Assembly: GCA_964342305.1 (NCBI GenBank)
Contig: CAYFGK010000019.1
Coordinates: forward strand, 1-64,000
Source of the DNA: DT-110 sp964342305
GTDB lineage: Bacteria > Bacteroidota > Bacteroidia > Chitinophagales > Saprospiraceae
Reading direction: 5' to 3'
DNA: 64,000 nucleotides
The notes beneath the pieces are model-generated. The model did not search any database, had not been told where the DNA came from, and saw nothing but the letters and a program-made list of their open reading frames with translations. This document shows, one piece after another, positions 8,085 to 17,803 of this stretch; the first letter of the stretch is position 1; each line of letters opens with the position of its first letter. The position numbers and the translations under genes were made by a program.

Positions 8085-9116
8085 TCAGACTGATGCTTTT
8101 TCAGAGCGGCGTTGCTCCCACTTCCAAGCTGAAGACATAATATCATCGATTGAGAATTTGGGTTCCCAACCGAGTCGCTCGGCGGCTTTTTTGTAGTTGG
8201 CGTAAATGGCCTCCACGTCACCCGCACGGCGGGGGCCGATCTCGTAGTTCAGTTTTTGCCCGGTCGTTTTTTCGAAGGCCTGGATAGCTTCCAGGACGGT
8301 AACCCCTTCTCCGATACCAAGGTTAAAGATCTCACAGGAGGTTTCGTTACGCCCCTCCAGGAGGTATTCCAGGGCGAGGGTATGCGCTGCTGCCAGATCC
8401 ATCACATGAATATAATCCCGGATACAACTACCATCACGGGTATTGTAATCATTACCGAAAACCGTCATTTGCTCTCGTTTCCCGATGGCTGTTTCCGTGA
8501 TAACGGGAACCAGGTTAGAGGCTTTATTAGAAGGATCCTCTCCATTGAGACCACTGGGATGAGCACCCGCCGGATTGAAGTAGCGGAGAAGAACGGTGGT
8601 GATGCCGGGGATGTTTTTAGTCACATCCCGCAGGATATCTTCCCCCATTTGTTTGGTGCGTCCGTAGGGAGACTCCGCTTCCCGGCGCTGGGTGGCTTCC
8701 GTGACCGGTAGTTCTTCAGCGTTGCCATAGACCGAGCAGGAAGAAGAGAAGATCAGGTTTTCGGTGCCGAATTCACGCATGCAATCCAGCACATTGAGCA
8801 ATCCTACCAGATTATTTCGGAAATATTTAAGTGGTTTCTCTACGGATTCCCCAACGTGTTTGGAAGCCGCAAAATGGATAATTCCGGCAAAAGGCCCTTC
8901 CTTTCGAAATACCCCTTTGGTGGCTTCCAGATCCTTGAGGTCGATGGGGTAATTGGTCACTCTTTGTCCGGTAATAGCGGCAATATTATCCACAACTGAA
9001 GCCTTTGCGTTGGAAAGGTCATCGATGCTAACCAACTCAAAACCATTATCTAATAAATGTATGATGGTATGGCTTCCGATGTAACCGAAACCGCCAGTAA
9101 CCAGGATCTTCTTCAT
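8085..9116 (-). CDS. galE: UDP-glucose 4-epimerase
   Basis: This 343-residue protein interconverts UDP-glucose and UDP-galactose with bound NAD. It shows the Rossmann glycine motif TGGFGYIGSHT at residues 7-17, the SSSCSVYGN strand carrying the catalytic serine (about 121-129), the YGRTKQMGE Tyr-Lys pair (about 149-157), the LLRYFNPAGAHPSG substrate-binding segment and the RDYIHVMDLAAAH motif. Length and motif order match GalE closely. It stands alone, 40 bp from the amidohydrolase start, and is divergent from cysQ. Galactose pathway partners are not in the window. Confidence 0.95.
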   Translation of the reverse strand: MKKILVTGGFGYIGSHTIIHLLDNGFELVSIDDLSNAKASVVDNIAAITGQRVTNYPIDLKDLEATKGVFRKEGPFAGIIHFAASKHVGESVEKPLKYFRNNLVGLLNVLDCMREFGTENLIFSSSCSVYGNAEELPVTEATQRREAESPYGRTKQMGEDILRDVTKNIPGITTVLLRYFNPAGAHPSGLNGEDPSNKASNLVPVITETAIGKREQMTVFGNDYNTRDGSCIRDYIHVMDLAAAHTLALEYLLEGRNETSCEIFNLGIGEGVTVLEAIQAFEKTTGQKLNYEIGPRRAGDVEAIYANYKKAAERLGWEPKFSIDDIMSSAWKWEQRRSEKASV

Positions 9117-9160
9117 ATGCTAGGGGATTTTTACCTTTGGTGCTCAAAATATCAAATTAC

Positions 9161-9940
9161 ATGGATAAACGTAAAATCGTCGCTTCGGTTACTGATATTG
9201 CCCGCCGTGCCGGAGTAGCTATTCTGGATATATACGATAACCCCGATGAATTCGGGGTGGAAACCAAGGCGGACGATTCTCCGCTAACCCGTGCCGATCG
9301 CAAGGCTAACCAGATCATTTGTGACGCGCTGGAACAGCTGGATCCCAAATTCCCCATCATCAGTGAGGAAAATAAAGCTATTCCGTACGAAGAGCGCCGT
9401 CACTTTGATCGAGCCTGGTTGGTCGACCCGTTGGATGGCACAAAGGAGTTTATCAAACGTAATGGGGAATTCACGGTAAATATTGCTCTTATTCACGGAG
9501 AGGGCCTCGAAATGGGCGTAGTCTACGCTCCCGTACTGGACGAGATGTATTTCGCTGTGAAGGGCGAGGGAGCCTGGATGGAAAAGGGTGGCGAGAAAGT
9601 ACGACTGGAAGCACCTGCTTTTTCCATGTCCGACCCTGGCCTGAAAGTCGTTTGCAGCCGATCGCATCTGAACGACGACACCCAGGCCTTTGTGGACCAA
9701 TTAAAGGAGCCCGACCTGGTACCCAAGGGATCTTCCCTGAAATTTTTGCTGCTGGCCCAGGGGAAAGCCCATTTATATCCACGGCTGGCCCCAACTATGG
9801 AGTGGGATACCGGAGCTGCCCAAATGATCCTGGAGGAGGCCGGGGGAAAGGTGATGCAGCACGGCACTGAAAACCCATTGGTTTACAATAAAGAGAACCT
9901 GCTGAACCCCAAGTTCATTGCCTACGCCAAGGAGAAATAG
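9161..9940 (+). CDS. cysQ: 3'(2'),5'-bisphosphate nucleotidase
   Basis: This 259-residue member of the inositol monophosphatase fold removes the 3'-phosphate from PAP, a by-product of sulfate assimilation, and is magnesium dependent. Seen in the translation: a metal-site Glu in FPIISEENKAIPYE, the signature WLVDPLDGTKEFIKRNGEFTVNIALI, and WDTGAAQMILEEAGGKV near the C-terminus. I start it at ATG 9161 (MDKRKIVAS); an in-frame TTG at 9137 would add eight residues that the family lacks. It diverges from galE with only 44 bp between start codons. Confidence 0.93.
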   Translation: MDKRKIVASVTDIARRAGVAILDIYDNPDEFGVETKADDSPLTRADRKANQIICDALEQLDPKFPIISEENKAIPYEERRHFDRAWLVDPLDGTKEFIKRNGEFTVNIALIHGEGLEMGVVYAPVLDEMYFAVKGEGAWMEKGGEKVRLEAPAFSMSDPGLKVVCSRSHLNDDTQAFVDQLKEPDLVPKGSSLKFLLLAQGKAHLYPRLAPTMEWDTGAAQMILEEAGGKVMQHGTENPLVYNKENLLNPKFIAYAKEK

Positions 9941-9980
9941 GTAGTTTAGAGGATTCTATCAAAGGCTACCAAAAAATTTA

Positions 9981-10012
9981 ACAATTGGAGGGGATATTTT
10001 CCCTTCAATTGT
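9981..10012. terminator. Inverted repeat after cysQ, possible terminator
   Basis: ACAATTG at 9981-9987 and AGGGGA are mirrored by TCCCTT and CAATTGT ending at 10012, giving a hairpin of about 32 bp 40 bp past the cysQ stop. There is no long T-run right after it, so termination is only a suggestion. The 214-bp gap up to 10156 otherwise shows only the leader of the next gene. Confidence 0.4.
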
Positions 10013-10155
10013 ACTACTTTTAGACCATCCTTCTCTCGTTAAGAACAAACCCGCCCGGTACACAACCTATTCCCGTTTTATTCCGTAGAACACGGTAGTA
10101 GTATTGCTATCCCATGAACGTAGTATACAATCCCATGACGAAACCGAACATAATC

Positions 10156-13100
10156 ATGAGAAAGGAGACCCTTTTGTGGCTGGCACTCTGCCTGGCCGCT
10201 GGTTGGAGCTTTGCCCAAACTGGCAGTGTTCCTGCATTCGAACCCATCTTTTCCATTTCCTCCGAAAGTGAAGGCAATATCTTCCTGGATCGACCGCAAG
10301 ATGTAGCGGTGGATAAAGACGGAAATGTCTACCTGGTCGATCGGGACCAGGACCGGATTATCAAAATTGATCGCAACGGAAACTACCTGCTTCAATGGGG
10401 TGCCCCCGGCACCGGAGAGGGTAGTTTTGATAGCCCCCGGTCCATTGCGGTTGGCTCCGACAACCATATCTACGTTTTGGATGCCGGCAATTTTCGGGTC
10501 CAGAAATTCGACAACGATGGCAAATTCATCCTTGCCTTTGGCTCGATGGGGACAGGCAATGGCCAGTTCCTGGAGCCCCTGGCTATCGCCGCCGATGCCG
10601 ACGGATCTATTTTCGTATCCGAAGGGAATTTAGGCGCCCGAATCCAGCGCTTCGACCTGAAGGGCGGGTTCATCAGTAAGTTTGGTACCTCCACTACCAT
10701 CGGTGGCGACCTGACCAGCCCCACCGGTATGGCCATTGCTGACAACGGCAACCTTTTGGTTGCCGACGGTCCGCAGGCATCGATCCTTGAATTCAATCCA
10801 AGTGGGGAATTAGTCCGCATGATCTCCTCCTATCAACAAGAAGGCTTTCCCACTAATCCCTTTGTGAATCCAATCGACGTGGGTGTAGATGGAGACGGAC
10901 GTATTTTCATCATGGACAATTTTGAGGGGGCTCACCGATTAATTTCTCTCAGTAAAAACTTGATCTTTAACGCAATATACTTTGTCAATGGTGGCGGCGC
11001 CTTCAGCTTTGGTGAACCCACGGGAATAGGTATTGATACCCTGGGCGGTAATCGCGTATACCTCACCGATGCGGGTCGGGGTAAGTTGATCCGATTCACC
11101 TCGGGCCTTAGTGCCATCAACGAGATCGGCACCGACGAACTCGATGGACTTGGGCAACTGGGATGCCCGGGCGGAGTAGCGCTTTCCAGTGGCCTTATTT
11201 ACATTTCCGACCCCGCTAACGGGGAGATCAAGACCTATCGCACCACTGATTTTGGTTTTACCGGCATATCCCTGCGCGGTGCCAGTAACGGCCCCGGCCA
11301 GCTTAACGATCCCGGTCAACTGGGAGTAAGCAGTACCGGCGAGGTATTCGTGATCGACGGGCGAACCAGCGTTAAAAAATTCCGGGCCGATGGGACCTTT
11401 GCCGACTCCACGGCCGCGAGTATGAATCAGGTCTTTAACGGAATCCACGTGGACCCCGACGGTACCCACCTCGTCACCCGGGTTACCCAGGGACAGAACG
11501 AGTTAACCGGTTTTCGGGAATTCGAATCAGATTTCAGCCTGGCACGGACCAGCTCGACCTTTGACTTTTTAGCTCCTTACGGTATTACCCGTGACCGCAA
11601 CGGCTTTGTGTACGTAACCGATACGACCTCCAACTCGGTGAAGGTGTACAATCCAGCCAATAATTATAATTTCCGGCTGTCCTTTGATGCTCCCGGCATG
11701 GCCCCTATGTCCTTTGGCAAACCACTTAGTCTGGCAATCGACCACCGGGGCAACATCCTCATTGCCGATACCGACAACCACCGCATTTTGAAATTCAACA
11801 GCCAGGGTGAATTCTTGGCTGCCTATGGCACCTATGGCTCACTGCCCGGTGAATTCTTCCATCCCGTAGATATCAAGGTGGACGGCACCGGACGCGTTTT
11901 CGTAGCTGACAAAGGTAACCGGCGGGTACAGGTGCTGCGCACCTGCCAAATTATTGATGTGGAGGAACGCACGATCTGCGCCGGTGAATCAACAGTATTT
12001 GAAGGCACTACCTATAATCAAACCGGACAGTATGATCGCGTCTTTGTTTCCCAGAATGGGTGTGATTCGATACGACGCCTGGAACTAACTGTGCTGGACC
12101 CGATTCGGACCGAAATGAGTGCCACCATTTGTGCCGGTGAATCGATCAGCTTTTTTGGGGCAACCCTTGATGCTACCGGCGTTTACCAAAACACCCTTAC
12201 CGCGAAAAACGGCTGCGATTCGGTAGTCGTGATGGACCTGACAGTGGCCGATACCTTCCGGATCGAGACTACCCAGACTATTTGTAATGGTGACACCTAC
12301 TTCTTTGGCAATATCCCCATCGACATGGCTGGTACTTACCAGCAAACCTTCACCAGCTCTCATGGCTGCGACTCAACCGTCCTGCTGACCCTCGTCCTGG
12401 CCGATACCGTCCGGACCGACCTGATCGATACCATTTGCATCGGCGACACCCTGCGGGTAGGACAACAGATCTTCACGCAATCCACCACGGACCGGGTCAT
12501 ATTCCCGGCTACCGAAGAACGGTGCGATTCGGTGGTCAATATCCAACTCACAGTACTCGACACCTTCCGTACCCCCCGTATTGATACGATCTGCCTCGGT
12601 GATACCCTGTTGGTTGGAGGTACAGACTTATTCACTACCGGTATCCACGAGGTGGTATTCCCGCCGACGGATGCTCGCTGCGATTCCACTGTCGTGGTTG
12701 ACCTGACGGTACTCGATACGTTCCGCACCCTTCGGTTCGACACAATTTGTGTGGGTGACACCTTGGAAATAGGCAGCTTTGAGCTTTCGCGGACCGACAC
12801 CTACGAGCTCGTCTTTCCACCTACTGATACCCGTTGTGACTCGACCGTAGAAGTACATCTGACGGTACTCGACACCTTCCGTACTGCGCGTATCGATACG
12901 ATTTGCGAAGGTGAATCGCTGGTCGTGAACGGACAAATTTTTAGCGTAAGCGGTAAATACTCCGTTACCTTCCCACCAACCGACTTACGCTGTGATTCGA
13001 CGGTCGACATTTCGCTGACGGTACTCGATACCTTCCGTACGTTCCGAACGGATACCATATGCCAGGGAGAGCAATTGGTGATCAATGGACAGTCCCTGAC

Positions 13101-15216
13101 GAGTACCGGGGTTCACGAAGTCGTCTTCCCACGCGTGGAAGATCGCTGTGACTCCACAGTGGTAGTTGATCTGACCGTCCTACCGACTTTCCGCACCGAA
13201 CGTTTTGATACCATCTGCTCCAATGAGGAAATCAATATTGGCAATCAGACATTTAACCAGTCCGGAGTTTATCAGGTCGTGTTCCCATCGGAGGACAATC
13301 GTTGTGATTCGACGGTAGTACTCAACCTGACCGTTCGGCCTTCTTACGAAATCCGGGAAGAGGTAACCATTTGTGAAGGAGAGACCTTCACGATCGGAAA
13401 TCAATCGTTGAGTACATCGGGGCAAATAACCCTCGCCGGTCAGACCGGGGCCGGATGTGATTCCAATATCATTTACCAGGTCAGGGTATTACCCAAATAC
13501 GACCAAAAATTAGATACAGCCCTTTGTGTTGGTGAACGGCTTCAGGTCGGTAATTCGACCTTTTCTTCGCCGGGAACCTTTACCTACACCTTCCCCGCAA
13601 CGGATGAACGTTGTGACTCCACCCTGGAAATTACATTGACCTATAAAGACACCTTCGACGTTCGGACCGAGCAGACGATTTGCACGGGTGAAGTATACCT
13701 CCTGGGGAATCGTCGATTGACCGATCCTGGCGTGTACACTTATACCTTCCCGGAAAATGATCGCCGCTGCGATTCAACCGTAACGGTAGATCTGACCGTA
13801 TTGGAAACGGCCTACGATACGCTTGATCTGCAATTGTGCCCGGGAGATGTGCTCTTCTTCGGCAGCACCCGTGTGGATGGCCCCGGCAACTACGATGCCC
13901 GGCTTACTGCCAGCAATGGATGTGATTCCCTGGTACATATCCGCGTATCACCCCGTGCACCGAAGCGCACCAGCGTAGACGCCCGGGTTTGCGAAAACGA
14001 CGGCTATTTCTTTGGCGGTGATATCCTCCGCCAATCCGGTATTTACCGGGACACCCTGCAGGCTCGTAATGGTTGCGACTCCATCATCACGTTGGACCTC
14101 ACGGTTGATGCTACGCTGATAAGTCGTACGGTAGATACTATCTGCGCCGGAGAAACCTATACTTTCTCGGGAGAACGAATCCGCGAACCGGGATTATACC
14201 GTGATTCCTTCCTGGCTCAAACCGGATGTTATTTCTATCTGGAACTGGAGCTTACCGTTTTACCCAATTATGCCGATACAACGTACGCGGAGATCTGCGC
14301 CGGTCAGACATTCACCTTCGAAAATGAAGAATATACGCAAACCGGATTGTATCCGCACCACTACCAGGCGGAAGGCGGTTGTGATAGCATACGCTACCTG
14401 GACCTTACAGTCACCGAGCCTTTCAACCGGACCAGTGAAGCGACGATTTGTCAGGGTGACACCTTCTACTTTCAGGAACGTATCCTGACCAGGGAGGGAG
14501 TCTACCGCGATACCATGAAAACGCAAGCTGGTTGTGACTCTATTCTGACCCTATACCTGGATGTACAGGAGCCTACTTTTGATACCATTGACGTAAACCT
14601 GTGCGGAGAGCAATCCTATGAATTTGCCGGTAAGTTTATCGATACCAGTGGTTTATACACCGACACCCTTACCAATCGAATCGGTTGTGACAGTGTGGTC
14701 ACTGTCCGGGTCTCTTTTCAGGATGCCCCGGAAGACCTGGTCACGGTGGGTGGTATTCTGATGACCGCTAATATTGAAAATGCCCGTTACCAATGGGTCA
14801 ACTGCCGGGACTCCATGCCCATTCCTAACGCCACCAGTCAGTTTTTCATTCCCGAGGTGAACGGTATGTATGCTGTGATCATTCAAACGGAAGAATGTAT
14901 TTACTTCTCCGAATGTTTCCAGATGAACGTCGGAATGTCGACCAGTACCTCCGAGCCGGACATAAGTGATCAGATTAACCTGTATCCTAACCCGGCCTCC
15001 GAGGTACTCACGCTCGATTGGAATGGCCGCCCGGGTCAGTGGTTCGACTGGCAAATAACAAGTGCTGCCGGTCAACAGATTGACCGGGGCAGGGATCGCA
15101 TTGACACTCAGCACCGATTCGACATTCAGCGCCTGCCGGCCGGATTATACTGGCTGACGATGCGGAATGAGGACGGTCACGTAGCAAGATTACGTTTTGT
15201 GCGAGCCGAACGGTAA
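10156..15216 (+). CDS. Giant secreted NHL-repeat protein with 18 two-cysteine repeats and T9SS sorting domain
   Basis: This protein of about 1686 residues has four parts. A signal peptide (MRKETLLWLALCLAAGWSFAQ) is followed by about 590 residues of NHL/beta-propeller repeats (motifs such as DVAVDKDGNVYLVDRDQDRI, IYVLDAGNFRVQKFD, ILIADTDNHRILKFN, VFVADKGNRRVQVL). Then come 18 tandem repeats of 51-52 residues, from about residue 605 to 1555, each with a TIC-G-E/D cysteine at its start and a GCDS or RCDS cysteine near its end. The last 75 residues (INLYPNPASEVLTLDW to the end) are a type IX secretion sorting domain. It is therefore exported across the outer membrane and anchored or released. Repeat 15 has GCYFY instead of CDS. 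Start chosen at the third in-frame ATG, directly before the signal peptide; upstream ATGs at 10114 and 10135 are less likely. The binding partner is unknown. Confidence 0.9.
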   Translation: MRKETLLWLALCLAAGWSFAQTGSVPAFEPIFSISSESEGNIFLDRPQDVAVDKDGNVYLVDRDQDRIIKIDRNGNYLLQWGAPGTGEGSFDSPRSIAVGSDNHIYVLDAGNFRVQKFDNDGKFILAFGSMGTGNGQFLEPLAIAADADGSIFVSEGNLGARIQRFDLKGGFISKFGTSTTIGGDLTSPTGMAIADNGNLLVADGPQASILEFNPSGELVRMISSYQQEGFPTNPFVNPIDVGVDGDGRIFIMDNFEGAHRLISLSKNLIFNAIYFVNGGGAFSFGEPTGIGIDTLGGNRVYLTDAGRGKLIRFTSGLSAINEIGTDELDGLGQLGCPGGVALSSGLIYISDPANGEIKTYRTTDFGFTGISLRGASNGPGQLNDPGQLGVSSTGEVFVIDGRTSVKKFRADGTFADSTAASMNQVFNGIHVDPDGTHLVTRVTQGQNELTGFREFESDFSLARTSSTFDFLAPYGITRDRNGFVYVTDTTSNSVKVYNPANNYNFRLSFDAPGMAPMSFGKPLSLAIDHRGNILIADTDNHRILKFNSQGEFLAAYGTYGSLPGEFFHPVDIKVDGTGRVFVADKGNRRVQVLRTCQIIDVEERTICAGESTVFEGTTYNQTGQYDRVFVSQNGCDSIRRLELTVLDPIRTEMSATICAGESISFFGATLDATGVYQNTLTAKNGCDSVVVMDLTVADTFRIETTQTICNGDTYFFGNIPIDMAGTYQQTFTSSHGCDSTVLLTLVLADTVRTDLIDTICIGDTLRVGQQIFTQSTTDRVIFPATEERCDSVVNIQLTVLDTFRTPRIDTICLGDTLLVGGTDLFTTGIHEVVFPPTDARCDSTVVVDLTVLDTFRTLRFDTICVGDTLEIGSFELSRTDTYELVFPPTDTRCDSTVEVHLTVLDTFRTARIDTICEGESLVVNGQIFSVSGKYSVTFPPTDLRCDSTVDISLTVLDTFRTFRTDTICQGEQLVINGQSLTSTGVHEVVFPRVEDRCDSTVVVDLTVLPTFRTERFDTICSNEEINIGNQTFNQSGVYQVVFPSEDNRCDSTVVLNLTVRPSYEIREEVTICEGETFTIGNQSLSTSGQITLAGQTGAGCDSNIIYQVRVLPKYDQKLDTALCVGERLQVGNSTFSSPGTFTYTFPATDERCDSTLEITLTYKDTFDVRTEQTICTGEVYLLGNRRLTDPGVYTYTFPENDRRCDSTVTVDLTVLETAYDTLDLQLCPGDVLFFGSTRVDGPGNYDARLTASNGCDSLVHIRVSPRAPKRTSVDARVCENDGYFFGGDILRQSGIYRDTLQARNGCDSIITLDLTVDATLISRTVDTICAGETYTFSGERIREPGLYRDSFLAQTGCYFYLELELTVLPNYADTTYAEICAGQTFTFENEEYTQTGLYPHHYQAEGGCDSIRYLDLTVTEPFNRTSEATICQGDTFYFQERILTREGVYRDTMKTQAGCDSILTLYLDVQEPTFDTIDVNLCGEQSYEFAGKFIDTSGLYTDTLTNRIGCDSVVTVRVSFQDAPEDLVTVGGILMTANIENARYQWVNCRDSMPIPNATSQFFIPEVNGMYAVIIQTEECIYFSECFQMNVGMSTSTSEPDISDQINLYPNPASEVLTLDWNGRPGQWFDWQITSAAGQQIDRGRDRIDTQHRFDIQRLPAGLYWLTMRNEDGHVARLRFVRAER

Positions 15217-15295
15217 GAATAGGATAACGTAAGGTTGACTGGCTGGCCTGTGGTTAATCGACTGAATGTTACAACCTCACAACAGGATAACAAGT

Positions 15296-15331
15296 AAAAG
15301 CCCCGGATTGCAATAGCAGTCCGGGGCTTTT
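15296..15331. terminator. Bidirectional rho-independent terminator
   Basis: AAAAGCCCCGGA is mirrored by TCCGGGGCTTTT with a short loop (12-bp perfect stem), T-run on both sides. It serves the giant protein gene on the plus strand and can also serve the convergent CoA-transferase gene. Confidence 0.85.
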
Positions 15332-15374
15332 GCTTTTGGGCTTACCTGGCGAAGAGAGACTATACCGCTTCCGA

Positions 15375-15473
15375 AAAGGATTGGGCTTTGCCCAACCTTT
15401 TCACGCGAGTATATACTCGACTCGAAGTGGTTTTGCTCCGCAGTACTTCGTGCTGGGACTCCAAACCACTTCG
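15375..15473. repeat. Cluster of three inverted repeats
   Basis: Three palindromes follow each other between the terminator and the CoA-transferase stop: a hairpin at 15375-15400 (AAAAGG..TTGGGC / GCCCAACCTTTT), a perfect 14-bp palindrome CGAGTATATACTCG at 15406-15419, and a long stem at 15423-15473 whose 11-bp arms are CGAAGTGGTTT and AAACCACTTCG. No reading frame crosses them sensibly. Confidence 0.6.
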
Positions 15474-15484
15474 TTGTCGGTATA

Positions 15485-16774
15485 TCAGATTTTAACGTTC
15501 CAGGTTTCGAAGACTTCGCGCTCCAGCCGTTCCCGGTGATCGGGATGAGCCAATCCAATCAATTGCCGGGCGCGATCCCGAATTGAGCGACCGTAGAGGT
15601 CAGCAATACCGTACTCAGTTACGATGTAGCGGGCATGGGCCCGGGTGGTAACAACGCCGGCCCCCTGATTCAGGGTGGTCGCGATGCGACTCAGACCTTT
15701 GCCGGTAGTACTGGGCATAGCGATGATTGGCTTTCCCCCCATTGACAGGGCAGCGCCGCGCATGAAGTCCATTTGTCCACCGACTCCGGAGTAGATGCGC
15801 GTACCGATGGAGTCAGCACATACCTGACCGGTTACGTCGACCTCGATCGCACTATTTATTGCTACGACTTTTGGATTCTGGCGGATGACGGCGGTGTCAT
15901 TTACGTATTCAATATCCAGCATGCGAACCAGCGGATTATTGTCGACGAAATCATACAAAGCACGTGATCCCATTAAAAAACCAGATACAATATGGTTGCG
16001 GTGTTTCACCTTGTGTTCGTTAGTGATCACTCCTTTTTGCACTAATTCCAGTACACCATCCGAAAACATCTCCGTATGGATTCCCAGTTCTTTGTGATCC
16101 GTCATGGCAGCGAGAGCAGCATTGGGGATGGCACCGATGCCCATTTGCAGGGTTGATCCGTCTTCCACCAATTCGGCTACGTACTTACCGATCTTACTCT
16201 CGATCTCATTAGGTGGTGGTATATGGAGTGTTGGTAATTCGTAATCGACTTCAATAACCTTATCAAATTGGCTGATGTGCAAATCGCCATCACCACGGGT
16301 GGTGGGCATATTGGGATTGATTTCCGCAATGAGTTTCTTCGCCGTTTGAGCAGCAGCCAGGGAGGTATCGACCGAAATTCCCAGTGTACAATACCCGTTC
16401 TTATCGGGCGGTGAAACTTGTAAAATGGCAACGTCGAGTTCGATGATTTTCCGTCGAAAAAGACGGGGAACGTCACTTAGAAATACGGGGATAAAATCGG
16501 CCCGGCCTTCGTTGACAGCTCTACGGGTATTTCCGCCCACGAAGAGGTTTTTTACGCGGAATGAATCCGCACATTCGGGGGAGGCATAAGGAGCTTCTCC
16601 TTCAGTATGGAGTTGATAAATATTGACATCATGCAATTCACCGGAGCGTTCGGCCAGGGCTTTTACCAGGACCTGGGGTGATGCACCAGCACTGTGTACA
16701 AAAAGATTATCTCCTGATTGAATGATGGAAACAGCCTCCTGAGGGGTTACGGGTGAGTAGTGTTGTGCGGCCAT
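15485..16774 (-). CDS. Acetyl-CoA hydrolase/4-hydroxybutyrate CoA-transferase family protein
   Basis: This 429-residue enzyme belongs to family I-like CoA transferases acting between acetyl-CoA and a carboxylic acid such as 4-hydroxybutyrate, butyrate or succinate. Seen: the N-terminal half with VHSAGASPQVLVKAL and DVAILQVSPPDKNGYCTLGISVD; in the C-terminal half AINSAIEVDVTGQVCADSIGTRIYSGVGGQMDF, where the glutamate of SAIEVD is the expected covalent CoA-ester residue; and the closing ARYIVTEYGIADLYGRSIRDRARQLIGLAHPDHRE signature. Start placed at ATG 16774 (MAAQHYSPVTPQEA), which matches the family N-terminus; 21 extra in-frame residues upstream look unrelated. It is monocistronic and divergent from the membrane protein at 16908. 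Confidence 0.9.
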   Translation of the reverse strand: MAAQHYSPVTPQEAVSIIQSGDNLFVHSAGASPQVLVKALAERSGELHDVNIYQLHTEGEAPYASPECADSFRVKNLFVGGNTRRAVNEGRADFIPVFLSDVPRLFRRKIIELDVAILQVSPPDKNGYCTLGISVDTSLAAAQTAKKLIAEINPNMPTTRGDGDLHISQFDKVIEVDYELPTLHIPPPNEIESKIGKYVAELVEDGSTLQMGIGAIPNAALAAMTDHKELGIHTEMFSDGVLELVQKGVITNEHKVKHRNHIVSGFLMGSRALYDFVDNNPLVRMLDIEYVNDTAVIRQNPKVVAINSAIEVDVTGQVCADSIGTRIYSGVGGQMDFMRGAALSMGGKPIIAMPSTTGKGLSRIATTLNQGAGVVTTRAHARYIVTEYGIADLYGRSIRDRARQLIGLAHPDHRERLEREVFETWNVKI

Positions 16775-16907
16775 AATTTGTTTGGTGGTTAATTTCACTG
16801 CAAAGGTAAGTAAGGGGAATACTTTTGAAACATGCAATTCTCAGTCTATTTGGTGACAATTGCCATTGTTTGAATTTGTAATTTGGGTGTTGTAAAAACC
16901 CGCACTG

Positions 16908-17690
16908 GTGATCCGACAATTGCTTACATCCGAAGACCACAGCTTTTTCTTTTACCTCCTGATGATCGTCTTGGGGATTGGTGTATTACAAGCCCTTAGT
17001 ATTGGAGGTTTGTTCTTTTTTAAGCGATCCGGCGAGCACCGGTCCAATTACTTTTTTGGTCTGTTGCTTATTACCTTCGGGCTTACCGTACTGCACTACA
17101 TTTTGCTGTTTTTAAATGTTTACGATCTGTATCCGCGGCTTTATTTTTTGCCCATTTATTTTACACTCTCCTTCCCTACGCTTCTTTTTTACCACATCAA
17201 GCTGAATCTATACCCATCGTACAAATTACGATCCACGGATATCAAGCATTTCATTTTACCGGTAGGTCAGTTCGCCTTCTTCGTCACCCTGTTTTTTTCC
17301 TCAGTAGCCTATAAATCGGGGGTTGACCGCTGGTTTTACAATCCCTTCTACGGGGCCTTTGAGCAGTTCCTGTACCTCTCGACCTTTTATGCCTATATGT
17401 ATTTTTCCTGGCGCTACGTTCGTCAAAAACAACAAGACATCCGGTCCCGGCCAGAAGCCAAGAAGGTGTGGTACGCAAAAAAATTACTTCAGGTACTGTT
17501 TATCCTTTTCGGTATCCACACCTTTTTCGTGCTCGGAGATTTCATCAGCTACGAGTTTCTCGGTATCAACCTTCGAACCGTTAAGCCGTGGGCAGCTCTT
17601 GGCGTCCTTTCTTTTGTGGCTATCCTATTTTGGTTGGGGGTCTATGGTTTTCAGGTATTACTGTGGGGACGCAAACTTTTTGCAAAATGA
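16908..17690 (+). CDS. Seven-helix membrane protein resembling the sensor half of Bacteroidota AraC regulators
   Basis: This 260-residue protein is almost wholly membrane-embedded, with about seven hydrophobic segments (first FFFYLLMIVLGIGVLQALSIGGLFFF near 13-38; last LGVLSFVAILFWLGVYGFQVLLW near 230-253). The order of helices and the short loop sequences resemble the N-terminal membrane part of AraC-type regulators common in this phylum, but the chain ends before any helix-turn-helix. The start read here is GTG at 16908; an ATG at 16962 would remove part of helix one. It may be a stand-alone sensor or a truncated regulator. Function is not established. Confidence 0.65.
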   Translation: MIRQLLTSEDHSFFFYLLMIVLGIGVLQALSIGGLFFFKRSGEHRSNYFFGLLLITFGLTVLHYILLFLNVYDLYPRLYFLPIYFTLSFPTLLFYHIKLNLYPSYKLRSTDIKHFILPVGQFAFFVTLFFSSVAYKSGVDRWFYNPFYGAFEQFLYLSTFYAYMYFSWRYVRQKQQDIRSRPEAKKVWYAKKLLQVLFILFGIHTFFVLGDFISYEFLGINLRTVKPWAALGVLSFVAILFWLGVYGFQVLLWGRKLFAK

Positions 17691-17803
17691 AAAAACTTAT
17701 CGGAATAATTCTGGGTATGATGGCTTTGGCATCGGCGAGAAATAGGTATCACCCTTACACCTTCTATTCCCTAAACCTTCCTAATTGTTTTCCTGCCGCT
17801 TAA
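17687..17803 (+). pseudogene. Possible 5' remnant of a secreted-protein gene
   Basis: A 38-codon frame starts with ATG overlapping the previous stop (ATGA) and reads MKKLIGIILGMMALASA, a convincing signal peptide, then ends after 21 unremarkable residues. It overlaps the 3' end of the convergent gene at 17781. It looks like the first piece of a secreted-protein gene whose body was lost, but a chance frame cannot be excluded. Confidence 0.35.

Noticed and set aside
10078..10467. Minus-strand frame over the start of the giant secreted gene
   Set aside because: It covers the signal peptide and NHL region antisense and has no recognisable domain.
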